Source: Pleomorphovibrio marinus
GTDB taxonomy: Bacteria; Bacteroidota; Bacteroidia; Cytophagales; Cyclobacteriaceae
Direction of reading: 5' to 3'
NCBI RefSeq assembly: GCF_003347495.1
Contig: NZ_QCXY01000007.1
Span: 124,001-188,000, forward strand
DNA: 64,000 bases
The notes under the pieces: generated by a model
Databases searched by the model: none
Seen by the model: only the letters and a program-made list of their open reading frames with translations
What the model was told of the DNA's origin: nothing
Position numbers and translations under genes: made by a program
Shown here: piece after piece, positions 63,428 through 64,000 of the stretch
Layout: each line of letters opens with the position of its first letter
Numbering within the stretch: the first letter of the stretch is position 1

Positions 63428-63865
63428 TTAGTTTAACCATGCCACCCAGGGTATCCTGCTGAGAATAAGGATAAAGGCAATTCCGTAAAACATATAGATG
63501 CTTCGAAATTGGCTCCTACTTTCAGTCAGTTTCTTAGCCCTGCTGTATCCTACAGTTATCAAGGCGACCGCAATGATGTTGATGACGGGATGCTCTAGGG
63601 CATACAGCCTGCTCATGGAATCTGACATGGTCCCGGGACCCAAATTGGATATGCCCAAGGGACTCAGAAAATAAAGAATTAAGCCTACCAATAATTGGAT
63701 GTGTGTGGGGATCAGTCCCAGCAAGCCCATTTTCCGGTCCTTTTCGCCGAAAGTTTTTCCGGAAAGTGCCCCTACTAATGCGTAAATAAAACTTATGGCT
63801 ATGCCCAATAACACCAAATAGGCAAAATAGGAATGTAAGTGCTGAAATCCAGTGGTCATCTTCAA
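63428..63865 (-). CDS. Small four-helix membrane protein, conserved unknown
   Basis: A 145-residue protein with four predicted membrane helices (about 13-32, 48-67, 92-108, 124-141) and several His residues near helix ends (HLHSYF, THIQLL, EHPVIN). This layout resembles small heme-binding membrane proteins, but the family is not identified. Tandem 16-bp repeats lie just upstream of the start. Confidence 0.75.
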   Translation of the reverse strand: MKMTTGFQHLHSYFAYLVLLGIAISFIYALVGALSGKTFGEKDRKMGLLGLIPTHIQLLVGLILYFLSPLGISNLGPGTMSDSMSRLYALEHPVINIIAVALITVGYSRAKKLTESRSQFRSIYMFYGIAFILILSRIPWVAWLN

Positions 63866-63875
63866 AAGGTTTGTT

Positions 63876-63907
63876 TGATTAGCTAAATAAATGATTAGCT
63901 AAATAAA
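63876..63907. repeat. Tandem 16-bp repeat, two copies
   Basis: TGATTAGCTAAATAAA occurs twice without a gap or mismatch, ending ten bases from the start codon of the small membrane protein. It lies in that gene's promoter or leader. Confidence 0.85.
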
Positions 63908-63935
63908 GCAAAATTCCGCAGAAAAGTTGCCTCTA

Positions 63936-64000
63936 TTAAGGCTTTTCCTCCGCATTCTTCCTCCTTTTTTCCTCAAACGTCTCATTGTCATTGCTAAACA
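63936..64000 (-). CDS. C-terminal fragment of a gene entering from the right edge
   Basis: The minus strand has an open frame from the window edge to TAA at 63936-63938. The 20 visible residues are charged and helical (NDNETFEEKRRKNAEEKP). Another frame is open too, so this is tentative. No family can be named. Confidence 0.35.
   Translation of the reverse strand, partial: FSNDNETFEEKRRKNAEEKP

Overview
This 64 kb window is chromosomal DNA from a member of the Bacteroidota. Signs include two SusC/SusD-type genes, a lone TonB-dependent receptor with its own carboxypeptidase-like domain, many lipoproteins, secreted sulfatase and glycoside hydrolase genes, clusters of PAS histidine kinases, and TAnnTTTG-type -7 promoter boxes. 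Gene content (GH67 glucuronidase, DUF6786/sulfatase pair, DUF1080, DUF4625, DUF5117 metalloprotease, ligase-associated helicase) fits the Cyclobacteriaceae, perhaps a marine Cyclobacterium-like bacterium. This placement is inferred from gene families, not from a marker gene.

Layout. 1-5.6 kb: arginyl-tRNA synthetase (cut by the window edge), a secreted GH67 alpha-glucuronidase and a DUF445 membrane protein. 5.6-18.4 kb: three same-strand sensor kinases, including a 2684-residue CheB-CheR-multiPAS-kinase, with no response regulator beside them. 18.8-25.5 kb: an ADP-ribosylglycohydrolase lipoprotein overlapping a small-molecule kinase, divergent from a FAD/Fe-S D-2-hydroxyacid dehydrogenase, then cbpA-cbpM and tRNA-Val(GAC). 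25.6-34.8 kb: SusC, SusD, a zinc metalloprotease and an M20 amidohydrolase, which together look like a peptide-utilisation locus. 35-38.4 kb: a circularly permuted D-amino-acid-oxidase-like flavoprotein, a DUF1080 lipoprotein and a secreted cupin. 38.5-44 kb: a tight four-gene membrane cluster (DUF5675, polytopic muramidase, two DUF4230 proteins) that matches no system I know. 44.4-47.1 kb: a two-subunit molybdenum hydroxylase. 47.3-48.7 kb: a GntA-like heme N-hydroxylase with a DUF1989 protein. 49-54 kb: DUF6786 lipoprotein, sulfatase, TPR lipoprotein and PQQ-type sugar dehydrogenase. 54.4-58.5 kb: ATP-dependent DNA ligase and its Lhr-like helicase. 58.7-64 kb: small secreted proteins, a TonB receptor plus histidine-rich DUF4625 lipoprotein sharing a palindromic operator candidate, a DUF3820 protein and a small membrane protein.

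Beyond the genes, four loci carry a modular intergenic repeat whose end sits exactly on a start codon in three cases. The other main non-coding signals are a candidate antisense RNA over the susC leader, a matched pair of TGCAA-N5-TTGCA palindromes, and two divergent promoter boxes placed so close to ATG codons that leaderless transcripts are likely. Protein-family calls rest on motif recognition by eye; no database search was run.
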